DNA of 64,000 nucleotides, from positions 2,899,423 to 2,963,422 of the forward strand of contig CM055827.1 of the NCBI GenBank assembly GCA_029582265.1. Direction: 5' to 3'. The translations under genes and the position numbers were made by a program. This DNA comes from Zoroaster sp. YZ-2022 (Eukaryota; Echinodermata; Asteroidea; Forcipulatida; Zoroasteridae). Below are positions 46,211 to 60,200 of this stretch, in pieces (positions within the stretch are counted from its first letter, which is position 1; each line of letters starts with the position of its first letter). Below the pieces are notes generated by a model. The model ran no database searches, had not been told where the DNA came from, and saw only the letters and a list, made by a program, of their open reading frames with translations.

Positions 46211-47784
46211 TTAAATTTTAATAATATCGACGCTCCTACGCCGATTAATCAAATAAAAAAAGTAGAGAAACAAAACAATATAGCGATAAACGTTTTTGGT
46301 TGCGAATCAAAAACAATACTGGTTTATCGTCTCAGCGATCAACCCGCGGAACTAGATCGTATAAATGTATTATTAATTAACAAAGAAGAAGTAAAAGGAA
46401 CAAGATCTCACTACGTTTGAATAAAAGATGTGAATAAATTACTTTACGATCAAACGAAACATAAAGAATGACAACATTTTTGTTTGAGATGTTCACAAAG
46501 TTTTTCAACGGAAGCGTATCTCGAAAACACGTAAAAATGTGCAAGGGAATAAACGACAGACCAACGACGGTCGTTATGCCGGAAAAGGGTAAAAACGATA
46601 CGTTAAAATTTATAAATTTTCATAAAAAGATGAAAGTTCCATTCGTAATATACGCTGACTTTGAAAGTATTATTAAAAAGGTTGACGATGTTAACTCTAC
46701 TAATACTACAAAACTACAAGAACACGTCGTTTGCGGTTATTCGTACGTCGTCGTTCGTTGCGACGGTGAAACTAGTTCTCCTATCGTTTACCGAGGAGAA
46801 GATGCCGCTAAACATTTTAAAAATAAATTAGAAAAAGAAGAAGAAAACATCAACGATATATTTAAACATCCTAAAAAATTATACATAACTGAAGAAGAAA
46901 AAGAAAATTACAACTCTGCTAGCAAGTGTTGGATATGTGAAAAGAATTTTTTTGAAGGTGATGACTCTGACGAGAAGCGTGCCAAGTTTAAACGAGTACT
47001 CATGAACTCATGAACAATTAAGTTTTTGGAAAAACGATGGAAAATGTGCGAAAACGCGTTAATGTGAATTTGAAACGGTTAAACGATGAAAAAACGGAAA
47101 CTCAAATTCGTTCGCTTATCGCTAAACCAAATTTTGCCGAGGCAAGGATTTTTGATAACGATTTAGTAGCGATTCACATGCACAAAACAAAACTCTTACT
47201 CAACCACCCAGTCTACATAGGAATGAGCATACTAGATTTATCTAAAGCTTACATGTACGATTTTTATTACAATCATTTAAAAAGAAACTATAAAGACGAG
47301 TGCGAGTTGATTTACACGGATACGGATAGCTTGTTACTCGAGATTAAAACGAAAGATGTACATAAAGATTTATATAAAAACAAATCTTTATACGACTTTA
47401 GTAATTATAAACAAACACATTATTTACATTCTGAAGAAAATAAAAAAGTGATTGGTAAAATGAAAGACGAGACTGCGGGAACTCTAATCTCTGAAATTGT
47501 TTGTTTAAGACCAAAAATGTACTCGTTACTTTTATCGAAGGCGAAAATATAAAAAAAGCTAAAGGCGTTAAAAACAAGTTTTAAAAGAAAATATTAAACA
47601 CGAAAACTATAAACAAGTTTTATCTCGAAATGTTACTACATCACCCTATGAATTTTATTAAACACGAAAACATAGATTATATACAGAGCGAGTAAATAAA
47701 ATATCGTTATCTCCTTTAGACACAAAGAGATATATTTTAGAAAACGGAATACATACTCGAGCTTACGGTCATTATAAAATTTAA
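45272..47784 (+). pseudogene. Family B DNA polymerase of Polinton/adintovirus type, decayed
   Basis: Remnant of a protein-primed DNA polymerase. In order: a SAP-like N terminus (45272-45370, stopped by TAG, with a second SAP-like segment to about 45550 in another frame); an N-terminal region (45578-46420, two frames, with an AAT-repeat-coded Asn tract at 46163-46210); a degraded Cys/His finger near 46480-46540; the exonuclease DxE motif as YADFES in 46468-47013; and the palm motif C as YTDTDS (about 47313-47330). The C terminus ends AYGHYKI with TAA at 47782-47784. Between 47000 and 47025 the middle of the protein (rest of exonuclease, palm motif A) is missing, and the conserved Ser of motif B is a stop codon. 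Dead by at least six lesions. Confidence 0.82.
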
Positions 47785-47785
47785 A

Positions 47786-48285
47786 NNNNNNNNNNNNNNN
47801 NNNNNNNNNNNNNNNNNNNNNNNNNNNNNNNNNNNNNNNNNNNNNNNNNNNNNNNNNNNNNNNNNNNNNNNNNNNNNNNNNNNNNNNNNNNNNNNNNNNN
47901 NNNNNNNNNNNNNNNNNNNNNNNNNNNNNNNNNNNNNNNNNNNNNNNNNNNNNNNNNNNNNNNNNNNNNNNNNNNNNNNNNNNNNNNNNNNNNNNNNNNN
48001 NNNNNNNNNNNNNNNNNNNNNNNNNNNNNNNNNNNNNNNNNNNNNNNNNNNNNNNNNNNNNNNNNNNNNNNNNNNNNNNNNNNNNNNNNNNNNNNNNNNN
48101 NNNNNNNNNNNNNNNNNNNNNNNNNNNNNNNNNNNNNNNNNNNNNNNNNNNNNNNNNNNNNNNNNNNNNNNNNNNNNNNNNNNNNNNNNNNNNNNNNNNN
48201 NNNNNNNNNNNNNNNNNNNNNNNNNNNNNNNNNNNNNNNNNNNNNNNNNNNNNNNNNNNNNNNNNNNNNNNNNNNNNNNNNNNNN
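47786..48285. other. Assembly gap, exactly 500 N
   Basis: A fixed-length run of N, so its true size is unknown. The polymerase remnant ends one base before it and the satellite begins directly after it, so the two sides may not be adjacent in the genome. Confidence 0.99.
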
Positions 48286-51200
48286 CGGTGAAACCGCATG
48301 CAAGTTGACGGTATTTTACAGAGGGCTATGTGTCCATGGAGGCCGTTTAAGGCACGAAATAATTATCCAAATTCAAAAGTATTGGGTTTTGCTGAAAGGG
48401 GAGAACATAAGCTTTAATTTAGATATAAAATTATCGGCCGCCATTGAAAACTTTAAAAGTTATTCCCAAATATAGAAATGTTTTTTTTGTAACACCGTAT
48501 AGTGCTGTATTGTTTGCGGTGAAACCGCATGCAAGTTGACGGTATTTTACAGAGGGCTATGTGTCCATGGAGGCCGTTTAAGGTACGAAATAATTATCCA
48601 AATTCAAAAGTATGGTGTTTTCTGAAAGGGGAGAACCTACGCTTTAATTTAGATATAAAATTATCGGCCTCCCTTGAAAACTTTAAAAGTTATTCCCAAC
48701 AATAGAAATGTTTTTTTGTAACACTGTATAGTGCTGTATTGTTTGCGGTGAAACCGCATGCAAGTTGACGGTATTTTACAGAGGGCTATGTGTCCATGGA
48801 GGCCGTTTAAGGTACGAAATAATTATCCAAATTCAAAAGTATTGGGTTTTTCTGAAAGGGGAGAACCTAAGCTTTAATTTAGATATAAAATTATCGGCCT
48901 CCCTTGAAAACTTTAAAAGTTATTCCCAACCATAGAAATGTTTTTTTTTTAACACTGTATAGTGCTGTATTGTTTGCGGTGAAACCGCATGCAAGTTGAC
49001 GGTATTTTACAGAGGGCTATGTGTCCATGGAGGCCGTTTAAGGTACGAAATAATTATCCAAATTCAAAAGTATTGTGTTTTTCTGAAAAGGAGAACCTAA
49101 GCTTTAATTTAGATATAAAATTATCGGCCTCCCTTGAAAACTTTAAAAGTTATTCCCAACCATAGAAATGTTTTTTTTGTAACACTGTATAGTGCTGTAT
49201 TGTTTGCGGTGAAACCGCATGCAAGTTGACGGTATTTTACAGAGGGCTATGTGTCCATGGAGGCCGTTTAAGGTACGAAATAATTATCCAAATTCAAAAG
49301 TATTGGGTTTTTCTGAAAGGGGAGAACCTAAGCTTTAATTTAGATATATAATTATCGGCCTCCCTTGAAAACTTTAAAAGTTATTCCCAACCATAGAAAT
49401 GTTTTTTGTAACACTGTATAGTGTTTTATTGTTTGCGGTGAAACCGCATGCAAGTTGACGGTATTTTACAGAGGGCTATGTGTCCATGGAGGCCGTTTAA
49501 GGTACGAAATAATTATCCAAATTCAAAAGTATGGTGTTTTTCTGAAAGGGGAGAACCTAAGCTTTAATTTAGATATAAAATTATCGGCCTCCCTTGAAAA
49601 CTTTAAAAGTTATTCCCAACCATAGAAATGTTTTTTGTAACACTGTATAGTGGTGTATTGTTTGCGGTGAAACCGCATGCAAGTTGACGGTATTTTACAG
49701 AGGGCTATGTCTCCATGGAGGCCGTTTAAGGTACGAAATAATTATCCAAATTCAAAAGTATGGTGTTTTTCTGAAAGGGGAGAACCCTGCTTTAATTTAG
49801 ATATAAAATTATCGGCCTCCCTTGAAAACTTTAAAAGTTATTCCCAACCATAGAAATGTTTTTTTTGTAACACTATATAGTGCTGTATTGTTTGCGGTGA
49901 AACCGCATGCAAGTTGACGGTATTTTACAGAGGGCTATGTGTCCATGGAGGCCGTTTAAGGTACGAAATAATTATCCAAATTCAAAAGTATGGTGTTTTT
50001 CTGAAAGGGGAGAACCTACGCTTTAATTTAGATATAAAATTATCGGCCTCCCTTGAAAACTTTTAAAGTTATTCCCAACCATAGAAATGTTTTTTGTAAC
50101 ACTGTATAGTGCTGTATTGTTTGCGGTGAAACCGCATGCAAGTTGACGGTATTTTACAGAGGGCTATGTGTCCATGGAGGCCGTTTAAGGTACGAAATAA
50201 TTATCCAAATTCAAAAGTATGGTGTTTTTCTGAAAGGCGAGAACCTACGCTTTAATTTAGATATAAAATTATCGGCCTCCCTTGAAAACTTTAAAAGTTA
50301 TTCCCAACCATAGAAATGTTTTTTTTGTAACACTGTATAGTGCTGTATTGTTTGCGGTGAAACCGCATGCAAGTTGACGGTATTTTACAGAGGGCTATGT
50401 GTCCATGGAGGCCGTTTAAGGCACGAAATAATTATCCAAATTCAAAAGTATTGGGTTTTTCTGAAAGGGGAGAACATTAGCTTTAATTTAGATATAAAAT
50501 TATCGGCCGCCATTGAAAACTTTAAAAGTTATTCCCAAACATAGAAATGTTTTTTTGTAACACCGTATAGTGCTGTATTGTTTGCGGTGAAACCGCATGC
50601 AAGTTGACGGTATTTTACAGAGGGCTATGTGTCCATGGAGGCCGTTTAAGGTACGAAATAATTATCCAAATTCAAAAGTATGGTGTTTTTCTGAAAGGGG
50701 AGAACCTACGCTTTAATTTAGATATAAAATTATCGGCCTCCCTTGAAAACTTTAAAAGTTATTCCCAACCATAGAAATGTTTTTTTGTAACACTGTATAG
50801 TGCTGTATTGTTTGCGGTGAAACCGCATGCAAGTTGACGGTATTTTACAGAGGGCTATGTGTCCATGGAGGCCGTTTAAGGTACGAAATAATTATCCAAG
50901 TTCAAAAGTATTGGGTTTTTCTGAAAGGGAAGAACCTACGCTTTAATTTAGATATAAAATTATCGGCCTCCCTTGAAAACTTTAAAAGTTATTCCCAACC
51001 ATAGAAATGTTTTTTTGTAACACTGTATAGTGCTGTATTGTTTGCGGTGAAACCGCATGCAAGTTGACGGTATTTTACAGAGGGCTATGTGTCCATGGAG
51101 GCCGTTTAAGGTACGAAATAATTATCCAAATTCAAAAGTATGGTGTTTTTCTGAAAGGGAAGAACCTACGATTTAATTTAGATATAAAATTATCGGCCTC

Positions 51201-54200
51201 TCTTGAAAACTTTAAAAGTTATTCCCAACCATAGAATTGTTTGTTTGTAACACTGTATAGTGATGTATTGTTTGCCGTGAAACCGCATGCAAGTTGACGG
51301 TATTTTACAGAGGGCTATGTGTCCATGGAGGCCAACGTACGAAATAATTATCCAAATTCAAAAGTATTGGGTGTTTCTGAAAGAGGAGAACCTAAGCTTT
51401 AATTTAGATATACAATTATCGGCCTCCCTTGAAAACTTTAAAAGTTATTCCCAACCCTAGAAATGTTTTTTTGTAACACTGTATAGTGCTGTATTGTTTG
51501 CGGTGAAACCGCATGCAAGTTGACGGTATTTTACAGAGGGCTATGTGTCCATGGAGGCCGTTTAAGGTACGAAATAATTATCCAAATTCAAAAGTATGGT
51601 GTTTTTCTGAAAGTGGAGAACCTAAGCTTTAATTTAGATATAAAATTATCGGCCTCCCTTGAAAACTTTAAAAGTTATTCCCAACCATAGAAATATAATG
51701 CTGTATTGTTTGCGGTGAAACCGCATGCAAGTTGACGGTATTTTACAGAGGGCTATGTGTCCATGGAGGCCGTTTAAGGTACGAAATAATTATCCAAATT
51801 CAAAAGTATGGTGTTTTTCTGAAAGGGGAGAACCTACGCTTTAATTTAGATATAAAATTATCGGCCTCCCTTGAAAACTTTAAAAGTTATTCCCAACCAT
51901 AGAAATGTTTCTTTTGTAACACTGTATAGTGCTGTATTGTTTGCGGTGAAACCGCATGCAAGTTGACGGTATTTTACAGAGGGCTATGTGTCCATGGAGG
52001 CCGTTTAAGGTACGAAATAATTATCCAAATTCAAAAGTATTGGGTTTTTCTGAAAGGGAAGAACCTAAGCTTTAATTTAGATATAAAATTATCGGCCTCC
52101 CTTGAAAACTTTAAAAGTTATTCCCAACCATAGAAATGTTTTTTTGTAACACTGTATAGTGCTGTATTGTTTGCGGTGAAACCGCATGCAAGTTGACGGT
52201 ATTTTACAGAGGGCTATGTGTCCATGGAGGCCGTTTAAGGTACGAAATAATTATCCAAATTCAAAAGTATGGTGTTTTTCTGAAAGGGTAGAACCTACGC
52301 TTTAATTTAGATATAAAATTATCGGCCTCCCTTGAAAACTTTAAAAGTTATTCCCAACCATAGAAATGTTTTTTTTTGGTAACACTGTATAGTGCTGTTT
52401 TGTTTGCGGTGAAACCGCATGCAAGTTGACGGTATTTTACAGAGGGCTATGTGTCCATGGAGGCCGTTTAAGGTACGAAATAATTATCCAAATTCAAAAG
52501 TATGGTGTTTTTCTGAAAGGGGAGAACCTACGCTTTAATTTAGATATAAAATTATCGGCCTACATTGAAAACTTTAAAAGTTATTCCCAACCATAGAAAT
52601 GTTTTTTTGTAACACTGTATAGTGCTGTATTGTTTGCGGTGAAACCGCATGCAAGTTGACGGTATTTTACAGAGGGCTATGTGTCCATGGAGGCCGTTTA
52701 AGGTACGAAATAATTATCCAAATTCAAAAGTATGGTGTTTTTCTGAAAGGGGAGAACCTACGCTTTAATTTAGATATAAAATTATCGGCCTCCCTTGAAA
52801 ACTTTAAAAGTTATTCCCAACCATAGAAATGTTTTTTTTTTGTAACACTGTATAGTGCTGTATTGTTTGCGGTGAAACCGCATGCAAGTTGACGGTATTT
52901 TACAGAGGGCTATGTGTCCATGGAGGCCGTTTAAGGTACGAAATAATTATCCAAATTCAAAAGTATTGGTTTTTTCTGAAAGGGAGAACCTAAGCTTTAA
53001 TTTAGATATAAAATTATCGGCCTCCCTTGAAAACTTTAAAAGTTATTCCCAACCATAGAAATGTTTTTTTGTAACACTGTATAGTGCTGTATTGTTTGCG
53101 GTGAAACCGCATGCAAGTTGACGGTATTTTACAGAGGGCTATGTGTCCATGGAGGCCGTTTAAGGTACGAAATAATTATCCAAATTCAAAAGTATGGTGT
53201 TTTTCTGAAAGGGAGAACCTACGCTTTAATTTAGATATAAAATTATCGGCCTCTCCTTGAAAACTTAAAAGTTATTCCCAACAATAGAAATGTTTTTTGT
53301 AACACTGTATAGTGCTGTATTGTTTGCGGTGAAACCGCATGCAAGTTGACCGTATTTTACAGAGGGCTATGTGTCCATGGAGGCCGTTTAAGGTACGAAA
53401 TAATTATCCAAATTCAAAAGTATTGGGTTTTTCTGAAAGGGGAGAACCTAAGCTTTAATTTAGATATAAAATTATCGGCCGCCATTGAAAACTTTAAAAG
53501 TTATTCCCAAACATAGAAATGTTTTTTTGTAACACCGTATAGTGCTGTATTGTTTGCGGTGAAACCGCATGCAAGTTGACGGTATTTTACAGAGGGCTAT
53601 GTGTCCATGGAGGCCGTTTAAGGTACGAAATAATTATCCAAATTCAAAAGTATGGTGTTTTTCTGAAAGGGGAGAACCTACGCTTTAATTTAGATATAAA
53701 ATTATCGGCCTCCCTTGAAAACTTTAAAAGTTATTCCCAACCATAGAAATGTTTTTTTTTGTAACACTGTATAGTGCTGTATTGTTTGCGGTGAAACCGC
53801 ATGCAAGTTGACGGTATTTTACAGAGGGCTATGTGTCCATGGAGGCCGTTTAAGGTACGAAATAATTATCCAAATTCAAAAGTATGGTGTTTTTCTGAAA
53901 GGGAGAACCTACGCTTTAATTTAGATATAAAATTATCGGCCTCCCTTGAAAACTTTAAAAGTTATTCCCAACCATAGAAATGTTTTTTTTGTAACACTGT
54001 ATAGTGCTGTATTGTTTGCGGTGAAACCGCATGCAAGTTGACCGTATTTTTGTAGAGGGCTATGTGTCCATGGAGGCCGTTTAAGGTACGAAATAATTAT
54101 CCAAATTCAAAAGTATTGGGTTTTTCTGAAAGGGGAGAACCTAAGCTTTAATTTAGATATAAAATTATCGGCCTCCCTTGAAAACTTTAAAAGTTATTCC

Positions 54201-57200
54201 CAACCATAGAAATGTTTTTTTTGTAACACTGTATAGTGCTGTATTGTTTGCGGTGAAACCGCATGCAAGTTGACGGTATTTTACAGAGGGCTATGTGTCC
54301 ATGGAGGCCGTTTAAGGTACGAAATAATTATCCAAATTCAAAAGTATGGTGTTTTTCTGAAAGGGGAGAACCTACGCTTTAATTTAGATATAAAATTATC
54401 GGCCTCCCTTGAAAACTTTAAAAGTTATTCCCAACCATAGAAATGTTTTTTTGTAACACTGTATAGTGTGCTGTATTGTTTGCGGTGAAACCGCATGCAA
54501 GTTGACGGTATTTTACAGAGGGCTATGTGTCCATGGAGGCCGTTTAAGGTACGAAATAATTATCCAAATTCAAAAGTATGGTGTTTTTCTGAAAGGGAGA
54601 ACCTACGCTTTAATTTAGATATAAAATTATCGGCCTCCCTTGAAAACTTTAAAAGTTATTCCCAACAATAGAAATGTTTTTTTGTAACACTGTATAGTGC
54701 TGTATTGTTTGCGGTGAAACCGCATGCAAGTTGACGGTATTTTACAGAGGGCTATGTGTCCATGGAGGCCGTTTAAGGTACGAAATAATTATCCAAATTC
54801 AAAAGTATGGTGTTTTTCTGAAAGCGGAGAACCTAAGCTTTAATTTAGATATAAAATTAGCGGCCTCCCTTGAAAACTTTAAAAGTTATTCCCAACCATA
54901 GAAATGTTTTTTTGTAACACTGTATAGTGCTGTATTGTTTGCGGTGAAACCGCATGCAAGTTGACGGTATTTTACAGAGGGCTATGTGTCCATGGAGGCC
55001 GTTTAAGGTACGAAATAATTATCCAAATTCAAAAGTATGGTGTTTTTCTGAAAGGGGAGAACCTAAGCTTTAATTTAGATATAAAATTATCGGCCTCCCT
55101 TGAAAACTTTAAAAGTTATTCCCAAACATAGAAATGTTTTTTTTGTAACACTGTATAGTGCTGTATTGTTTGCGGTGAAACCGCATGCAAGTTGACGGTA
55201 TTTTACAGAGGGCTATGTGTCCATGGAGGCCGTTTAAGGTACGAAATAATTATCCAAATTCAAAAGTATGGTGTTTTTCTGAAAGGGGAGAACCTACGCT
55301 TTAATTTAGATATAAAATTATCGGCCTCCCTTGAAAACTTTAAAAGTTATTCCCAACCATAGAAATGTTTTTTGTAACACTGTATAGTGCTGTATTGTTT
55401 GCGGTGAAACCGCATGCAAGTTGACCGTATTTTACAGAGGGCTATGTGTCCATGGAGGCCGTTTAAGGTACGAAATAATTATCCAAATTCAAAAGTATGG
55501 TGTTTTTCTGAAAGGGGAGAACCTAAGCTTTAATTTAGATATAAAATTATCGGCCCCCTTGAAAACTTTAAAAGTTATTCCCAACCATAGAAATGTTTTT
55601 TTTGTAACACTGTATAGTGTTGTATTGTTTGCGGTGAAACCGCATGCAAGTTGACGGTATTTTACAGAGGGCTATGTGTCCATGGAGGCCGTTTAAGGTA
55701 CGAAATAATTATCCAAATTCAAAAGTATGGTGTTTTTCTGAAAGGGAGAACCTAAGCTTTAATTTAGATATAAAATTATCGGCCTCCCTTGAAAACTTTA
55801 AAAGTTATTCCCAACCATAGAAATTTTTTTTGTAACACTGTATAGTGCTGTATTGTTTGCGGTGAAACCGCATGCAAGTTGACGGTATTTTACAGAGGGC
55901 TATGTGTCCATGGAGGCCGTTTAAGGTACGAAATAATTATCCAAATTCAAAAGTATGGTGTTTTTCTGAAAGGGGAGAACCTACGCTTTAATTTAGATAT
56001 AAAATTATCGGCCTCCCTTGAAAACTTTAAAAGTTATTCCCAACCATAGAAATGTTTTTTTTGTAACACTGTATAGTGATGTATTGTTTGCGGTGAAACC
56101 GCATGCAAGTTGACGGTATTTTACAGAGGGCTATGTGTCCATGGAGGCCGTTTAAGGTACGAAATAATTATCCAAATTCAAAAGTATGGTGTTTTTCTGA
56201 AAGGGGAGAACCTAAGCTTTAATTTAGATATAAAATTATCGTCCTCCCTTGAAAACTTAAAAAGTTATTCCAAACCATAGAAATGTTTTTTGGAACACTG
56301 TATAGTGTTGTATTGTTTGCGGTGAAACCGCATGCAAGTTGACGGTATTTTACAGAGGGCTATGTGTCCATGGAGGCCGTTTAAGGTACGAAATAATTAT
56401 CCAAATTCAAAAGTATGGTGTTTTTCTGAAAGGGGAGAACCTACGCTTTAATTTAGATATAAAATTATCGGGCTCACTTGAAAACTTTAAAAGTTATTCC
56501 CAACCATAGAAATGTTTTTTGTAACACTGTATAGTGCTGTATTGTTTGCGGTGAAACCGCATGCAAGTTGACGGTATTTTACAGAGGGCTATGTGTCCAT
56601 GGAGGCCGTTTAAGGTACGAAATAATTATCCAAATTCAAAAGTATGGTGTTTTTCTGAAAGGGGAGAACCTAAGCTTTAATTTAGATATAAAATTATCGG
56701 CCTTGAAAACTTTAAAAGTTATTCCCAACCATAGAAATGTTTTTTTTTGTAACACTGTATAGTGCTGTATTGTTTGCGGTGAAACCGCATGCAAGTTGAC
56801 GGTATTTTACAGAGGGCTATGTGTCCATGGAGGCCGTTTAAGGTACGAAATAATTATCCAAATTCAAAAGTATGGTGTTTTTCTGAAAGGGAGAACCGTA
56901 GCTTTAATTTAGATATAAAATTATCGGCCGCCTTTGAAACTTTAAAAGTTATTCCCAACCATAGAAATGTTTTTTTTTGTAACACTGTATAGTGCTGTAT
57001 TGTTTGCGGTGAAACCGCATGCAAGTTGACGGTATTTTACAGAGGGCTATGTGTCCATGGAGGCCGTTTAAGGTACGAAATAATTATCCAAATTCAAAAG
57101 TATTGGGTTTTTCTGAAAGGGGAGAACCTAAGCTTTAATTTAGATATAAAATTATCGGCCTCCCTTGAAAACTTTAAAAGTTATTCCCAACCATAGAAAT

Positions 57201-60200
57201 GTTTTTTTTGTAACACTGTATAGTGCTTTATTGTTTGCGGTGAAACCGCATGCAAGTTGACGGTATTTTACAGAGGGCTATGTGTCCATGGAGGCCGTTT
57301 AAGGTACGAAATAATTATCCAAATTCAAAAGTATTGGGTTTTTCTGAAAGGGGAGAACCTAAGCTTTAATTTAGATATAAAATTATCGGCCTCCCTTGAA
57401 AACTTTAAAAGTTATTCCCAACCATAGAAATGTTTTTTTGTAACACTGTATAGTGCTGTATTGTTTGCGGTGAAACCGCATGCAAGTTGACGGTATTTTA
57501 CAGAGGGCTATGTGTCCATGGAGGCCGTTTAAGGCACGAAATAATTATCCAAATTCAAAAGCATTGGTTTTTCTGAAAGAGGAGAACCTAAGCTTTAATT
57601 TAGATATAAAATTATCGGCCTCCCTTGAAAACTTTAAAAGTTATTCCCAACCATAGAAATGTTTTTTTGTAACACTGTATAGTGCTGTATTGTTTGCGGT
57701 GAAACCGCATGCAAGTTGACGGTATTTTACAGAGGGCTATGTGTCCATGGAGGCCGTTTAAGGTACGAAATAATTATCCAAATTCAAAAGTATGGTGTTT
57801 TTCTGAAAGGGGAGAACCTACGCTTTAATTTAGATATAAAATTATCGGCCTCCCTTGAAAACTTTAAAAGTTATTCCCAACCATAGAAATGTTTTTTTTG
57901 TAACACTGTATAGTGCTGTATTGTTTGCGGTGAAACCGCATGCAAGTTGACGGTATTTTACAGAGGGCTATGTGTCCATGGAGGCCGTTTAAGGTACGAA
58001 ATAATTATCCAAATTCAAAAGTATTGGGTTTTTCTGAAAGGGGAGAACCTAAGCTTTAATTTAGATATAAAATTATCGGCCTCCATTGAAAACTTTAAAA
58101 GTTATTCCCAACCATAGAAATGTTTTTTTTTGTAACACTGTATAGTGCTGTATTGTTTGCGGTGAAACCGCATGCAAGTTGACGGTATTTTACAGAGGGC
58201 TATGTGTCCATGGAGGCCGTTTAAGGTACGAAATAATTATCCAAATTCAAAAGTATGGTGTTTTTCTGAAAGGGGAGAACCTACGCTTTAATTTAGATAT
58301 AAAATTATCGGCCTCCCTTGAAAACTTTAAAAGTTATTCCCAACCATAGAAATGTTTTTTTTTGTAACACTGTATAGTGCTGTATTGTTTGCGGTGAAAC
58401 CGCATGCAAGTTGACGGTATTTTACAGAGGGCTATGTGTCCATGGAGGCCGTTTAAGGTACGAAATAATTATCCAAATTCAAAAGTATTGGTTTTTTTTG
58501 AAAGAGGAGAACCTACGCTTTAATTTAGATATAAAATTATCGGCCTCCCTTGAAAACTTTAAAAGTTATTCCCAACCATAGAAATGTTTTTTTTGTAACA
58601 CTGTATAGTGTTGTATTGTTTGCGGTGAAACCGCATGCAAGTTGACGGTATTTTACAGAGGGCTATGTGTCCATGGAGGCCGTTTAAGGTACGAAATAAT
58701 TATCCAAATTCAAAAGTATGGTGTTTTTCTGAAAGGGGAGAACCTAAGCTTTAATTTAGATATAAAATTATCGGCCTCCTTGAAAACTTTAAAAGTTATT
58801 CCCAACCATAGAAATGTTTTTTTTGTAACACTGTATAGTGCTGTATTGTTTGCGGTGAAACCGCATGCAAGTTGACGGTATTTTACAGAGGGCTATGTGT
58901 CCATGGAGGCCGTTTAAGGTACGAAATAATTATCCAAATTCAAAAGTATGGTGTTTTTCTGAAAGGGGAGAACCTACGCTTTAATTTAGATATAAAATTA
59001 TCGGCCTCCCTTGAAAACTTTAAAAGTTATTCCCAACCATAGAAATGTTTTTTTGTAACACTGTATAGTGCTGTATTGTTTGCGGTGAAACCGCATGCAA
59101 GTTGACGGTATTTTACAGAGGGCTATGTGTCCATGGAGGCCGTTTAAGGTACGAAATAATTATCCAAATTCAAAAGTATTGGTTTTTTCTGAAAGGGGAG
59201 AACCTACGCTTTAATTTAGATATAAAATTATCGGCCTCCCTTGAAAACTTTAAAAGTTATTCCCAACCATAGAAATGTTTTTTTTGTAACACTGTATAGT
59301 GCTGTATTGTTTGCGGTGAAACCGCATGCAAGTTGACGGTATTTTACAGAGGGCTATGTGTCCATGGAGGCCGTTTAAGGTACGAAATAATTATCCAAAT
59401 TCAAAAGTATGGTGTTTTTCTGAGAGGGAAGAACCTAAGCTTTAATTTAGATATAAAATTATCGGCCTCCCTTGAAAACTTTAAACGTTATTCCCAACCA
59501 TAGAAATGTTTTTTTTGTAACACTGCGTAGTGCTGTATTGTTTGCGGTGAAACCGCATGCAAGTTGACGGTATTTTACAGAGGGCTATGTGTCCATGGAG
59601 GCCGTTTAAGGTACGAAATAATTATCCAAATTCAAAAGTATTGGGTTTTTCTGAAAGGGGAGAACCTAACCTTTAATTTAGATATAAAATTATCGGCCTC
59701 CCTTAAAAACTTTAAAAGTTATTCCCAACCATAGAAATGTATTTTTTTTGTAACACTGTATAGTGCTGTATTGTTTGCGGTGAAACCGCATGCAAGTTGA
59801 CGGTATTTTACAGAGGGCTATGTGTCCATGGAGGCCGTTTAAGGTACGAAATAATTATCCAAATTCAAAAGTATTGTGTTTTTCTGAAAGGGAGAACCTA
59901 AGCTTTAATTTAGATATAAAATTATCGGCCTCCCTTGAAAACTTTAAAAGTTATTCCCAACCATAGAAATGTTTTTTTTGTAACACTGTATAGTGCTGTA
60001 TTGTTTGCGGTGAAACCGCATGCAAGTTGACGGTATTTTACAGAGGGCTATGTGTCCATGGAGGCCGTTTAAGGTACGAAATAATTATCCAAATTCAAAA
60101 GTATTGGGTTTTCTGAAAGGAGAACCTAAGCTTTAATTTAGATATAAAATTATCGGCCGTCCTTGAAAACTTTAAAAGTTATTCCCAACCATAGAAATGT

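Noticed and set aside
47737..48303. Open frames across the N run
   Set aside because: Artefact of translating unknown bases.
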